Source: DASZXJ01 sp035545895
Lineage (GTDB): Bacteria > Planctomycetota > Phycisphaerae > Tepidisphaerales > Tepidisphaeraceae
Assembly (NCBI GenBank): GCA_035545895.1
Contig: DASZXJ010000137.1
Span: forward strand, 1 to 54,821
Reading direction: 5' to 3'
Length of the DNA stretch: 54,821 nt
Shown: positions 42,619 through 51,135 of the stretch, piece by piece
Position numbering within the stretch: position 1 is the stretch's first letter
Layout: every line of letters starts with the position of its first letter
Position numbers and translations under genes: made by a program
The notes under the pieces: generated by a model
Databases searched by the model: none
What the model was told of the DNA's origin: nothing
What the model saw: the letters and a program-made list of their open reading frames with translations, nothing else

Positions 42619-43805
42619 CCATTACGACTGCCAATGATGAACGTCTGCGCCGCTGGAGACTAATCCTCGGTGGCGATGAAGCAGACGGGCTTAGCGTCTC
42701 GTTGTCGCAGCGGGATACAACAATCGATCGGTGCCTGGCGGCGCTTTACGACGCGGATCAGAAAGGCGGCGGCGCAGCACGTCTGGGCGGGAAGCGATCA
42801 GCCGGATTGGGTGCTTCATCACCCTCAGTAGCTCGTTGGTTGGGCGACATCCGCTCGTTCTTCCCAGCTTCCGTTGTGCGAGTCATGCAGCAGGACGCAA
42901 TGGATCGGCTGAATCTTCGGCAGATGCTCCTGGAGCCGGAAATGCTCCAGAACGTTGAACCGGACGTCCATCTGGTGGCGGACCTGCTATCGCTTTCCGG
43001 TATCATGCCAGCGAAGACAAAGCAGACAGCGCGTGTCGTGGTTCGCCGGTGTGTCGAAGAGATCGAGCGAAAGCTCGCGCAGCCCCTTCGCCAGGCGGTT
43101 ACAGGCGCATTGAACCGATCGACTCGAAACCGTCGCCCGCGTTATCGCGAGATCGACTGGAACCGCACGATCCGGGCCAACCTAAAGCACTATCAGCCGG
43201 CTTACAAAACGATCGTGCCCGAGACGAGGATTGGCTTTGGCAGAAAGCGCAGCGCTTTGCGGGAAGTCATCCTCTGCATCGACCAGTCGGGTTCGATGGC
43301 CACCAGCGTTGTTTACAGTGGCATTTTTGGCGCAGTCCTCGCATCGCTCCCCGCAATTCGAACGCAGGTCGTCGTTTTCGACACAGCTGTTGTCGACCTC
43401 TCTGACACGCTCGATGATCCGGTAGAACTGCTCTTTGGAACCCAACTCGGTGGAGGCACCGATATCAATCGCGCTTTGGGCTACGCCCAGAGTCTGATCC
43501 GTCAACCGAGCGAAACAATCCTGGTGCTGATCAGCGACTTAATTGAAGGCGGAGTCCGCGAGAAGCTACTGAAGCGAGCCGCGTCGATCATTGCATCCGG
43601 AGTAAGCCTGATATCACTGCTTGCACTGAGCGACGATGGAGCACCGGTATACGATCATGAAAACGCTGCTGCCCTAGCTGCAATGGGCTCACCTGCTTTC
43701 GCGTGCACGCCGGACCTGTTTCCGAGTCTCATTGCCGCCGCCATTCAACATCAAAGCATCGCTGCATGGGCAGCTTTAAACGACTTGCACACCTCGCAGC
43801 GCTGA
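42615..43805 (+). CDS. VWA-domain protein (CoxE-like), last gene of the SWIM/MoxR operon
   Basis: The 396-residue protein has a helical N-terminal half and a C-terminal von Willebrand A domain with a complete metal-ion site: CIDQSGSM (D223, S225, S227), GGGTDI, and LISDLIEGG. This is the CoxE-like VWA that pairs with MoxR ATPases. It is the last gene of the operon, followed by a strong hairpin at 43994 and the right attachment repeat. Confidence 0.85.
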   Translation: MTITTANDERLRRWRLILGGDEADGLSVSLSQRDTTIDRCLAALYDADQKGGGAARLGGKRSAGLGASSPSVARWLGDIRSFFPASVVRVMQQDAMDRLNLRQMLLEPEMLQNVEPDVHLVADLLSLSGIMPAKTKQTARVVVRRCVEEIERKLAQPLRQAVTGALNRSTRNRRPRYREIDWNRTIRANLKHYQPAYKTIVPETRIGFGRKRSALREVILCIDQSGSMATSVVYSGIFGAVLASLPAIRTQVVVFDTAVVDLSDTLDDPVELLFGTQLGGGTDINRALGYAQSLIRQPSETILVLISDLIEGGVREKLLKRAASIIASGVSLISLLALSDDGAPVYDHENAAALAAMGSPAFACTPDLFPSLIAAAIQHQSIAAWAALNDLHTSQR

Positions 43806-43993
43806 ACAGTAGTTCACTGATCCAGACGATGACGCTATATCGCAGGTCGCGTATTCGTACCGACGTAGCCATCGGTCGTAGAATGGGGTCCACGCATGTC
43901 GTGGAGGTCTCATCGCTCCACACAAGTTCCTGCTTTAAGAGGGTTTATGATCACTGCGACCTCCGGGTTGAGACTATCGCGAACCGAAATGAA

Positions 43994-44021
43994 GCAGGCC
44001 AGCCATAAGTGGCTGGCCTGC
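43994..44021. terminator. 12-bp perfect hairpin before the right attachment repeat
   Basis: GCAGGCCAGCCA (43994-44005) pairs with TGGCTGGCCTGC (44010-44021) across a 4-nt loop. No strong T run follows on the plus strand; on the minus strand TTCATTT follows. It can end the VWA operon, or be the terminator downstream of the tRNA half at 44031-44076, matching the hairpin beside the left repeat. Confidence 0.6.
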
Positions 44022-44030
44022 AATGACTTT

Positions 44031-44076
44031 CAGTAGCGGGGGGAGGATTCGAACCTCCGACCTCCGGGTTATGAGC
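44031..44076 (-). repeat. Right attachment repeat: 3' half of tRNA-Met(CAT)
   Basis: This 46-bp sequence is identical to 17914-17959 and carries the same anticodon loop, TPsiC arm and acceptor strand on the minus strand, without the 5' half of the tRNA. Together the two repeats bound about 26 kb. A 13-bp part (CGACCTCCGGGTT) recurs at 43957-43969. Confidence 0.88.
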
Positions 44077-44601
44077 CTGATCTGACCCAAAAACAGCAAC
44101 TCTAGCTATACCCGGGATTTACGCCTAACTCCCGCTCAGGCAGAGCGTTAACACACCGCACATTTTACTCTGCATGAGCGGCAAGACAAGCACTTTCTGC
44201 TCGAAATAGGGGAAGTTTCGGGGAAGATAACTGATTTCCCGACGTCGACTATTTCGACGGTCACTTTGCCTCAATCAGGACGACCTTGGTGTAATTTAGA
44301 CACGACCATCGACGGTGAAAAGCTTTAGGATTTCACGATTCAGTTCGAGGGATATCAGTCCGCTACATTGGTCTCCGTCAAAAAGTACAAAACCGAAGGC
44401 GTCGCGGACATCGATCAATTTCGTTGACAATCACAGCTTGAGAGAGTCGGATGGGCCCAGTCTGCATGACTCTACGGATGAGTTGCGAATGCCTAACCTG
44501 GAACTTAAGCTGCTGTATCCGGTTTAGACATCAAAACTGTGATAGAATGGCTAGCGTAAACCTTGAATTTTCGCGATTTCAGGTTTTCTGGTTTTATAAC
44601 A
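44077..44601. other. Gene-free stretch right of the attachment repeat
   Basis: No supported gene. Short frames on both strands (for example a 44-residue minus-strand frame reading KLIDVRDAFGFVLFDGDQ near 44310-44440) may be decayed coding remnants. The right end must hold the promoter of the histidine kinase operon. The sequence is more AT-rich than the island to its left, a change in composition at the repeat. Confidence 0.4.
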
Positions 44602-46386
44602 ATGATTGACGGGCTAAAACAACTTTACTCACTTGATCCCGAGGCAAGTTGGCGCGCAGAGGATGTCGATAGTGACACCGGTCCAACTGAACACTTTCGT
44701 GAATATCTCAAGGCAGTCCTGGACATTATGGCATTATCCGTGAAAGCTGATCACGGCTATATAGCAATCTCTGGCATCGAACTGGGCGGGTTTGCACCCT
44801 TTGTTGCGTTGAATCGAGACATAAATGAAATCCGCGATAAGCTTCATGGCCGGGGACGGACACTGGTTCAACAATATCTCCACCTACCCGATCCATATCA
44901 CCTTATCGACTATCCGGCCAAGTTTCCGTCGTACGCTGGGAATTCGAATATACGACAAAAGCTTCTCCTAAAGCTCCGAAGCCACGGCGAGTTGTTTGGT
45001 CTAATTTCACTTGACATCGAAGAGCCTAGAACCTTTGCACCTGAGGCGGTCGCGGCACTCGCTGACCAACTTGAGGAAGTTTCATACAGAATAGCGGAAC
45101 AAAACTTCTCGATGCGCGTGCGGCAGATGGCAACGCCGCTTGCGGTTGACCCGGAGATTGGAGATTTCTCAACCCTATATGAGGATATTACGTCACGCAC
45201 CCTCACATGTTTTGCCGCAGATGGCGCTGTACTACGGATTTTTGATCCATTGACTCGCTTGCTCAAAGTGGATTGGTGGGCGGGAGAGCTGACGGACACG
45301 TTATTCAAGGATCGAGCGGAATCCGAAGGTCTTTGCGGCAGAGTGTTTGTCAGCCGAACACATTCATGGGCATTTGGGGTTTGGGACGAGGAGGGTCGCG
45401 CCGAATATAAAGGGGTCGACGTTCCTGAAGAAGTATTAAGCCCGTTGAGAGTTGCGAAGATTAAAGCATTCATGCTAATGAGGCTGGACGCAGTTGGATC
45501 CGTAGAGGATGCGCGGATCGGCACCCTGTCGATATTCTATCGCCGGCCGCATCGCTTCTCGTTCCGCGACGTCGTTTTGTTCCGGGCGTATGCACAGCGA
45601 GTTGCCGACACCATTGCTCTGCAGCGTCAGAATCAAGCGCTTCAAGAAAAGACTGTATTCCTTGAACTTCAGATGCGCAACCAGGCCCAAACTGAAATCG
45701 TCGCTCTGATTGCACACGATGTCCTGCACAAATCATTTAACGCTTATACATTGACCAAGGATTATGTGACCGAGAGTCAAAAGCAACTTGAGAACCCCGC
45801 GACTGGAAAGAAGCGCGAGCAGCTTTTGATTAGAGGTACCGAGGCGTCGGATGCCGTCCTAGCGGTCCAGAAGAACCTAGAGCAGCTTCGTAGCATACAA
45901 ACACGAGATGCCGACGAGTTTTTAAAGCGCAGCCGATTTACGATCAGTGACGTGATCGCAGAGATTGAGAAGGCATTTAGGGGGGCATTGTCCCGTAATC
46001 ATATCGTCATTGACAAGAAAACCATTGAACGAATCGACATTGAGGGTCCGCGGGCGGTTTTGCAACTTGTGCTATTTAACTTGGTCGTCAATTCCATTGA
46101 TGCGATGCGGGCGAAAAAAATTAAAGGTGCCATTCATATAAGCGTATCTAGAGTACAAGCAGGAGCGCATGAGCGTGCCGAGATCGACATTTGGGATGAT
46201 GGGCCAGGCATCGACCCCATGTTCAAGAATCCGGCAGAGATTTTTCAATTGGGAAAGACAAGCAAGAAAGAAGGCTCCGGAACAGGACTGACTTTGGCGG
46301 GGTTGATGCTCAGCCGCCACTTTCAAGGTCAAATTGCATTGGAGGATCGGAAGACGGCAAAGTTCAAGCTTACGATTCCACTATAA
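44602..46386 (+). CDS. Cytosolic GAF-GAF sensor histidine kinase
   Basis: The 594-residue protein has no membrane segment. Two GAF-like sensor domains (about residues 30-165 and 185-345) precede a short coiled coil. Then comes a kinase core with the H-box ALIAHDVLHKSFNAYTL (H372), N-box LFNLVVNSIDAMRA, G1 DIWDDGPGID and G2 GSGTGL (558-563). It should sense a cytosolic small molecule or redox signal and phosphorylate the adjacent response regulator. ATG 44602 is preferred to TTG 44563. It opens a four-gene operon that ends in a SIR2 protein. Confidence 0.85.
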   Translation: MIDGLKQLYSLDPEASWRAEDVDSDTGPTEHFREYLKAVLDIMALSVKADHGYIAISGIELGGFAPFVALNRDINEIRDKLHGRGRTLVQQYLHLPDPYHLIDYPAKFPSYAGNSNIRQKLLLKLRSHGELFGLISLDIEEPRTFAPEAVAALADQLEEVSYRIAEQNFSMRVRQMATPLAVDPEIGDFSTLYEDITSRTLTCFAADGAVLRIFDPLTRLLKVDWWAGELTDTLFKDRAESEGLCGRVFVSRTHSWAFGVWDEEGRAEYKGVDVPEEVLSPLRVAKIKAFMLMRLDAVGSVEDARIGTLSIFYRRPHRFSFRDVVLFRAYAQRVADTIALQRQNQALQEKTVFLELQMRNQAQTEIVALIAHDVLHKSFNAYTLTKDYVTESQKQLENPATGKKREQLLIRGTEASDAVLAVQKNLEQLRSIQTRDADEFLKRSRFTISDVIAEIEKAFRGALSRNHIVIDKKTIERIDIEGPRAVLQLVLFNLVVNSIDAMRAKKIKGAIHISVSRVQAGAHERAEIDIWDDGPGIDPMFKNPAEIFQLGKTSKKEGSGTGLTLAGLMLSRHFQGQIALEDRKTAKFKLTIPL

Positions 46387-46398
46387 AAGGGTAGTTCT

Positions 46399-47232
46399 AT
46401 GACAATTGCTCTACAGCAAAAAAAGGTGAAGTTTCCGACCGTGATGCTGATCGATGACGATCGCCAGACGACAAAGTATTGGAGGGAATTAGTCCACTCC
46501 GGCACGTCAATGGGTGTCATTACAGCTAATTCGGTTGGTCAGGGAAAGCGTTTGCTCACGGAAGGAGGTATTCAAGTAAACGCGATCATCGCTGATCTAT
46601 ATTTGGAAGGTGAGTCGGAAGATGGCTTGGATTTTCTAAAGTATGCCCAGGAAACCTTCCCCGACGTTCCCCGGTATGTATTGTCGTGGTGGGCCGACAG
46701 AAATATTGAGAAGGAGAAGGCGAAAGGGATGAACTTGGATGTGCGGCGCTGGATTCCTAAGACAGTGGTTGGGAAAGGTGAGGAATCGCCTTGCGTAGTC
46801 ATCGAGAGAGAGCTGGTTGAAGAGAGCCTCCAAGGACATCCAGAAATTCGAGACGTCTACCGGCAACTGCATCAGGACGATCCCGGGCGAAAGCAGAATA
46901 TTCTGGACTTGGCGAGAACTTTCGGAGCCATAACACAGACTTATTTACAGGAACTTCCTGATGATAGCGGTTTGGCGCTCGTAAAGCCCATCGAGGTAAT
47001 CTGCACTTGGGAAGACGAGGACGAAATTCGAACGACTGCCCGAGACCTTGGTCTTTTATGTGACGGTCGCGGCAAGACGATCGAACAATCGATTGAACAT
47101 TTGGCCGAATCGATCGTGTTTGAAAAGGATCGATTGGATTCGACTGGCCAATCGCATGTGGTTGGTTGGGCCAAGGAGGTCAACGATAAATTGAATGAAT
47201 ACATAGTGCGTTCCAAGACGGAGGCAAAATGA
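46399..47232 (+). CDS. Response regulator with an unknown C-terminal domain
   Basis: The 277-residue protein has a receiver domain at about 13-135: acidic pocket LIDDD (D19-D21), phosphoacceptor D66 in IIADLYLEG, VLSWW at 94-98 and K121 in WIPKT. The C-terminal 140 residues contain no helix-turn-helix that I can see (PGRKQNILDLARTFGAITQT, DEIRTTARDLGLLCD), so the output is probably protein-protein contact and not transcription. It begins 12 bases after the kinase gene and overlaps the next gene by ATGA. Confidence 0.8.
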   Translation: MTIALQQKKVKFPTVMLIDDDRQTTKYWRELVHSGTSMGVITANSVGQGKRLLTEGGIQVNAIIADLYLEGESEDGLDFLKYAQETFPDVPRYVLSWWADRNIEKEKAKGMNLDVRRWIPKTVVGKGEESPCVVIERELVEESLQGHPEIRDVYRQLHQDDPGRKQNILDLARTFGAITQTYLQELPDDSGLALVKPIEVICTWEDEDEIRTTARDLGLLCDGRGKTIEQSIEHLAESIVFEKDRLDSTGQSHVVGWAKEVNDKLNEYIVRSKTEAK

Positions 47233-47771
47233 AAATGGATCACAGAGATGCCGACCATTTGCTGTCGAGCAAGATTGGACTTGTCCCTGTCGCACGCGGA
47301 CGCCACAAGCATTACGTGTTCGGTGACCACAGGATCGGTCTTCCCGCGATACTTTGCATAAGTCATGGAAACGACGAGTTATCTAATTCGAACATCAAGG
47401 GACTGGCACAAGGATTGGGAATGAGTTCTGATGGTGTCTGCCGCGGCTCGAAGTGCCATGTTGGTAAGGAATGCGCCCTTCTTTGTATGGCCATCTGCGT
47501 GTTGTCCCGCCTTTTTCCACTCGCTAAGCGGCACGTTGAGGAAGATCCGATAGTTCGCGGCAACGCAGTGAAAAGGCTTGCCGAGTCGGTAACATTGATT
47601 CTGGATCTTGTTGGCGCAGTCCCGCCCGATCCAGCAAAATGGCGCCCACTTGAACGCAAAGAATTGGCGCGGGCGCGCCAACAACTGTCTGCAGTTCCCA
47701 AACATCCGGACATCGCGAGAATCTCGGAGCGATTGTTGCAATGGTCGGCAGTTCCCGAGGCCATTGCATGA
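47229..47771 (+). CDS. HicA-like protein with a cysteine cluster
   Basis: The 180-residue protein starts with a segment like the HicA/dsRBD fold: KIGLVPVARGRHKHYVFGDH, then LPAILCISHGNDELSNSNI. It is followed by a Cys array C71-x4-C76-x5-C82-x3-C86-x3-C90 and a helical tail. The array could bind zinc or an iron-sulfur cluster, or form redox disulfides. I do not know a family with this exact layout. It overlaps the regulator and SIR2 genes by ATGA on both sides, so it is part of the same system. Confidence 0.6.
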   Translation: MKMDHRDADHLLSSKIGLVPVARGRHKHYVFGDHRIGLPAILCISHGNDELSNSNIKGLAQGLGMSSDGVCRGSKCHVGKECALLCMAICVLSRLFPLAKRHVEEDPIVRGNAVKRLAESVTLILDLVGAVPPDPAKWRPLERKELARARQQLSAVPKHPDIARISERLLQWSAVPEAIA

Positions 47772-49171
47772 TGGACAAATCTCATCACGCTAAAGGACGG
47801 AGAGCTGGTATAAGGGCTTCCCAGCATGCGGCAGCTCACGGTGCGCCCGGAGTTCCACAGAACTCCGAACAAAACCCGGTGGGATCAGTTGATGGAGGAG
47901 CCGGTCCGCCAGGTCGTTTCACCGGTTCGATGCTATCCCGGTCACTGCGCGACAAGATTGTCAGCCGCCGTTGTGTTGCGTACGTCGGCGCCGGTTTTTC
48001 CGCGGCGTGTGGTATGCCGGGATGGAAGCAGCTTCTTAATGAAATGTGCAAATATGCGCGTGACAATCTAGCGCAACGCGTAGAGGACAAGCGGCTTGAC
48101 ATAATTCAGGCAGTAGAGGATGCGGCCGGGAGGAACCAGTTTTTGCTTGCGGCTTCATTGCTACGTAAGGTGATGGATCGAGCTGAACTTGGCGATGTTG
48201 TGCGGTCTCATTTTGACAACACAATATTTGAACGATCGCGGAAGGAGATCCGTGATCGAATGAAGGCAAGAATTGAGCATCTTGTTCGAGGTCCTTGGGT
48301 AGGGCTTGTCACGACGAACTATGACACCTTAATTGAATGGGGTCTTAACCAATTTGCGATACCACATACAATTTCACTTGGAACGGATCCCAATCTTGGA
48401 ACGGTGCTTAGCTCTCCAACCAGCAGGACATTTTTCGTGAAAGTGCATGGCTCGATCGCGGGTGGGGAATATGTTCTCAGCACTGAGGAATACGACCGCA
48501 CCTATCTCGGTACTCCACGGATGTCGTCCTTCCTCGCGGCTCTCATGCTTAGTTACCATGTCGTTTTCATCGGGTGTTCTCTGGAGGACGATATCGTCAG
48601 GATTCGTCGGAAAATGATGCAAGATTTCGACCGTACAATTCCGAAGGCGTATGCGGTGCTGAAAAACAGTAATTCGCAGTGGCGTGACTGGCTGTCAGAG
48701 TCCGCGGGGATTGAGATCATTCCATATCCCGACGACGATCACGACCACATCTCACTTGACGCATTCCTTGAGGAATCGCGAAGGAGCAGAGATGCATTTG
48801 TAGATGGTGCCGAAGGTTCGGAAGAAGGTGATGCGACTCGATCCAGGTTGTTATCGCTCGTGGTAGACAAGCGCATTGGCGAGATTGGGTTGGTCAACCT
48901 CAATCTTCTGTCGATAATCGCTAATTGCATGGACGCGCGCATCTCACAACAACGATTGATGACGGATAACACGATTAAGCAGTTGCTGATTCGACCCGGT
49001 GGTGATGCCGTGTCAGGCGATGAGACTGTATATCGCGCGCTATTTCTAGTTTCTATTCGACTTCTCAAGGAGGTTTTCGACCAGTCTGGGGAAATTGGCT
49101 TCGTGGCGCCGCCGGAAGTGATACAGGCTGTGCGGCACAGGAAGGATGCGGTGTCGAATCCTCAAGAATGA
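47768..49171 (+). CDS. SIR2-like NADase/deacetylase-fold effector
   Basis: The 467-residue protein has a SIR2-like domain: CVAYVGAGFSAACGMPGWKQ (GAGFS at 74-78), GLVTTNYDTLIEWGL (TTNYD 182-186), and FFVKVHGSI (225-229), followed by HVVFIGCSLEDDIVR. In bacterial defence systems such domains destroy NAD+ and stop phage growth. The first 50 residues look disordered, so translation could also start at ATG 47930. The last 150 residues have no known domain. It is the likely effector of the kinase-regulator operon. Confidence 0.85.
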   Translation: MMDKSHHAKGRRAGIRASQHAAAHGAPGVPQNSEQNPVGSVDGGAGPPGRFTGSMLSRSLRDKIVSRRCVAYVGAGFSAACGMPGWKQLLNEMCKYARDNLAQRVEDKRLDIIQAVEDAAGRNQFLLAASLLRKVMDRAELGDVVRSHFDNTIFERSRKEIRDRMKARIEHLVRGPWVGLVTTNYDTLIEWGLNQFAIPHTISLGTDPNLGTVLSSPTSRTFFVKVHGSIAGGEYVLSTEEYDRTYLGTPRMSSFLAALMLSYHVVFIGCSLEDDIVRIRRKMMQDFDRTIPKAYAVLKNSNSQWRDWLSESAGIEIIPYPDDDHDHISLDAFLEESRRSRDAFVDGAEGSEEGDATRSRLLSLVVDKRIGEIGLVNLNLLSIIANCMDARISQQRLMTDNTIKQLLIRPGGDAVSGDETVYRALFLVSIRLLKEVFDQSGEIGFVAPPEVIQAVRHRKDAVSNPQE

Positions 49172-49533
49172 TTGAGAGGGATGAGATGTCCTCGAAATTC
49201 ATTTTGAAGAACAGATAATTCCTCCGCAGCAAGCGGCATTTCTCCACGTCGTATCCGCATAACCCTGCTAAGTTCGATCTCATAACCCTTTTCGATTGCG
49301 CGTCGTGCCGTGTCTGTGATAAGACTTAGCGAACCGCAAATTCCACATCCGAGGCCAACAAGAAAGGGGTCCGTGTAGAAAGCAAACAGAGACTGCTTTA
49401 GTCCAAAAGACCCCGGAGGCCTGCAGATGACCATTCGACATCCAGATGCATATCTGGTTGCCCAAGTTGCCTGTTGCGCTGGGGCGTCTGGATTATGGGA
49501 CGACGCTGGAGTTTTTGGTATATGCCGGTCCAT
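49162..49533 (-). CDS. Hypothetical protein, doubtful
   Basis: A minus-strand frame of 123 codons overlaps the SIR2 gene's end by 10 bp. Its second half has a hydrophobic stretch (FLVGLGCGICGSLSLITDTA) and then a charged helical part (RAIEKGYEIELSRVMRIRRG). No ribosome binding site decides a start; ATG 49434 is an alternative. It may be real or a chance frame. Confidence 0.3.
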   Translation of the reverse strand: MDRHIPKTPASSHNPDAPAQQATWATRYASGCRMVICRPPGSFGLKQSLFAFYTDPFLVGLGCGICGSLSLITDTARRAIEKGYEIELSRVMRIRRGEMPLAAEELSVLQNEFRGHLIPLNHS

Positions 49534-49706
49534 GGAGCTTAATTACTTATCGGCTCAATGGCGTTGAACGCTATGATTTATTTAGCGAAAGGTCGTGGTA
49601 TTCTCCTGTTTCACGCCGCCTTCAGAACACATAAGCAATGCGCTTGCGCGCCATCTCCTCACCTTGCGAAATTGCGAAGCGCGCTACCCGCGCTGGTACC
49701 AATTAG

Positions 49707-49757
49707 GATCGACGACGGCACTTGCTCGTCAACCGGCCAATCGAGACTGAAGCGTGA
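49707..49757 (+). pseudogene. Relic of a second AbiEi antitoxin gene
   Basis: The frame reads DRRRHLLVNRPIETEA followed by a stop and GTGATCC, aligning with the end of the intact AbiEi (EDRRWHLLISRPIEIET, stop, GTGATCC at 19018). A TAG lies immediately upstream in frame, and nothing downstream continues as AbiEii. The rest of the stretch 49534-49926 shows no further gene I can support. It marks a deleted abiE operon. Confidence 0.6.
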
Positions 49758-49926
49758 TCCGGGCGGCAGTAACTACGCTTCCGCCGGTATGTCGTCTGGC
49801 AATCATTTGTTGCTTGAAGGGGCGTCGCACTTTACAACTTCACAGGACTAGCATCGAAACTATGATGGCGTTTGTATGACCGCCGTCATTAGCGTTCCGT
49901 CGCTCTTGATTCTTGGAGATAATCCA

Positions 49927-50766
49927 ATGAACAGACAGAAAGAATGGGCCAAATTCCTCGATCAAATCGAGAGCAACCGCAAAGCGCTTTCCTTTGGACC
50001 TGGGGAGGAAACCTTTTTTCGTGGCCAAGGCGACGCTTCCTGGAGCCTGGCGCCTTCTCTCTTTCGCGGTCCAGTAGTGCGCTCAAGATACGAATACCAA
50101 AAACTTGAATATGATCTCTTCTTCGAGTTCGAGGCTCGAGCTCACGAAATACATGACAGATCATTTACGCAATGGGATATATTGTTCAACATGCGTCATC
50201 ATGGAGTTCCAACCCGCCTCTTGGACTGGACTGAGTCGCTGGGCGTCGCGGTATTTTTCGCGATTCAAAATTTTAAGCCTGGACGGAAGCCGTGCGTGTG
50301 GATGCTCAATCCATATTCACTTAATGAGCACGAGGATAGTTACGATAACCGCGACTTAATCTCGCCCGACTACCTTGGTAATGATTACGGCCAGTTCTTA
50401 ATAGAGGACGAGGGATTTGGATTCAAACTTCCTGTCGCGATATATCCAAAGCAGCGTAACCCAAGGATGGGTGCTCAAAAGGGATGGTTCACATGTCACG
50501 GCGATCTCTACAAACCGCTCGAAAAGATTATCGGGAGCTCGGTTCTCCGCAAAGTTGAACTCGATGTGGCTGCGATTCCAGCGGCGCAGGCCTTTTTGGA
50601 TAGCGTTTGCTTGGATGATTATCAGGTTTTTCCGGATTTGGATGGCTTGGCAAGAGCGTTGTCCAAGAAGTACGGTTTTATATCACCGATGGACGTTCTC
50701 GGGGCGTCCGCTCTTGCGAGCACCAAGGGCGGCCGCACAAAGAGAAAGTTAGACAGACGCAAATGA
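49927..50766 (+). CDS. FRG-domain protein
   Basis: The 279-residue protein from ATG 49927 (GGAG in the preceding TTGGAGATAATCC) has the FRG domain: ETFFRGQGDASWSLAPSLFR (FRGQ at 31-34), then MRHHGVPTRLLDWTESLGVA and VFFAIQNFKPG. FRG-domain proteins are common near phage-defence and toxin genes; the biochemical activity is not settled. An upstream ATG at 49876 is in frame but lacks a site. It stands alone at the edge of the defence block. Confidence 0.8.
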   Translation: MNRQKEWAKFLDQIESNRKALSFGPGEETFFRGQGDASWSLAPSLFRGPVVRSRYEYQKLEYDLFFEFEARAHEIHDRSFTQWDILFNMRHHGVPTRLLDWTESLGVAVFFAIQNFKPGRKPCVWMLNPYSLNEHEDSYDNRDLISPDYLGNDYGQFLIEDEGFGFKLPVAIYPKQRNPRMGAQKGWFTCHGDLYKPLEKIIGSSVLRKVELDVAAIPAAQAFLDSVCLDDYQVFPDLDGLARALSKKYGFISPMDVLGASALASTKGGRTKRKLDRRK

Positions 50767-51135
50767 CGCATACGCGAGGTTTGGCTTTACGGCCTACAAC
50801 TGCCGCTGAACACGATTCGGAATGCGCTAGGTTCAACTACTTCCCGCCTCGACTACGGCCGGCGCGCTCGGGCCTCGGTGACGATGCCGCCAGCGACGGT
50901 AAACCAGACTTGGCTGGCTGAAGACCGTGCGGTTCCGATGTCGCCTTTGTCGGCCCGGGTCCACATGGCGGCGGCTCCGGGCCGCCGGGTGCCGAGCTGT
51001 TAGTAAGTAGAGTTGCCATGGCTTTTTTTCGTGTTAGGTTCGCAACCACAATTGGTGGGCCCACCCGGAGTGAGGAGAGGATATCCATTGGGCAGCGCGG
51101 GGGGCCGTTCCAAAGTCGTTCCGCGATCATTTTTG
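50767..51135. other. Gene-free stretch between FRG and decarboxylase genes
   Basis: The stretch is about 370 bp and GC-rich in its first half. A minus-strand frame (50837-51151) exists, but its translation is Pro/Gly/Ser-rich and lacks any family resemblance. It probably contains the terminators of the two convergent genes. Confidence 0.35.

Noticed and set aside
43957..43969. Third partial copy of the attachment repeat (CGACCTCCGGGTT)
   Set aside because: Only 13 bp match, 62 bp before the full repeat; it could be an arm-type site but is too short to call.
44315..44527. 70-codon plus-strand frame before the histidine kinase
   Set aside because: No ribosome site, no family resemblance, Ser/Arg-rich; the area looks like decayed sequence.
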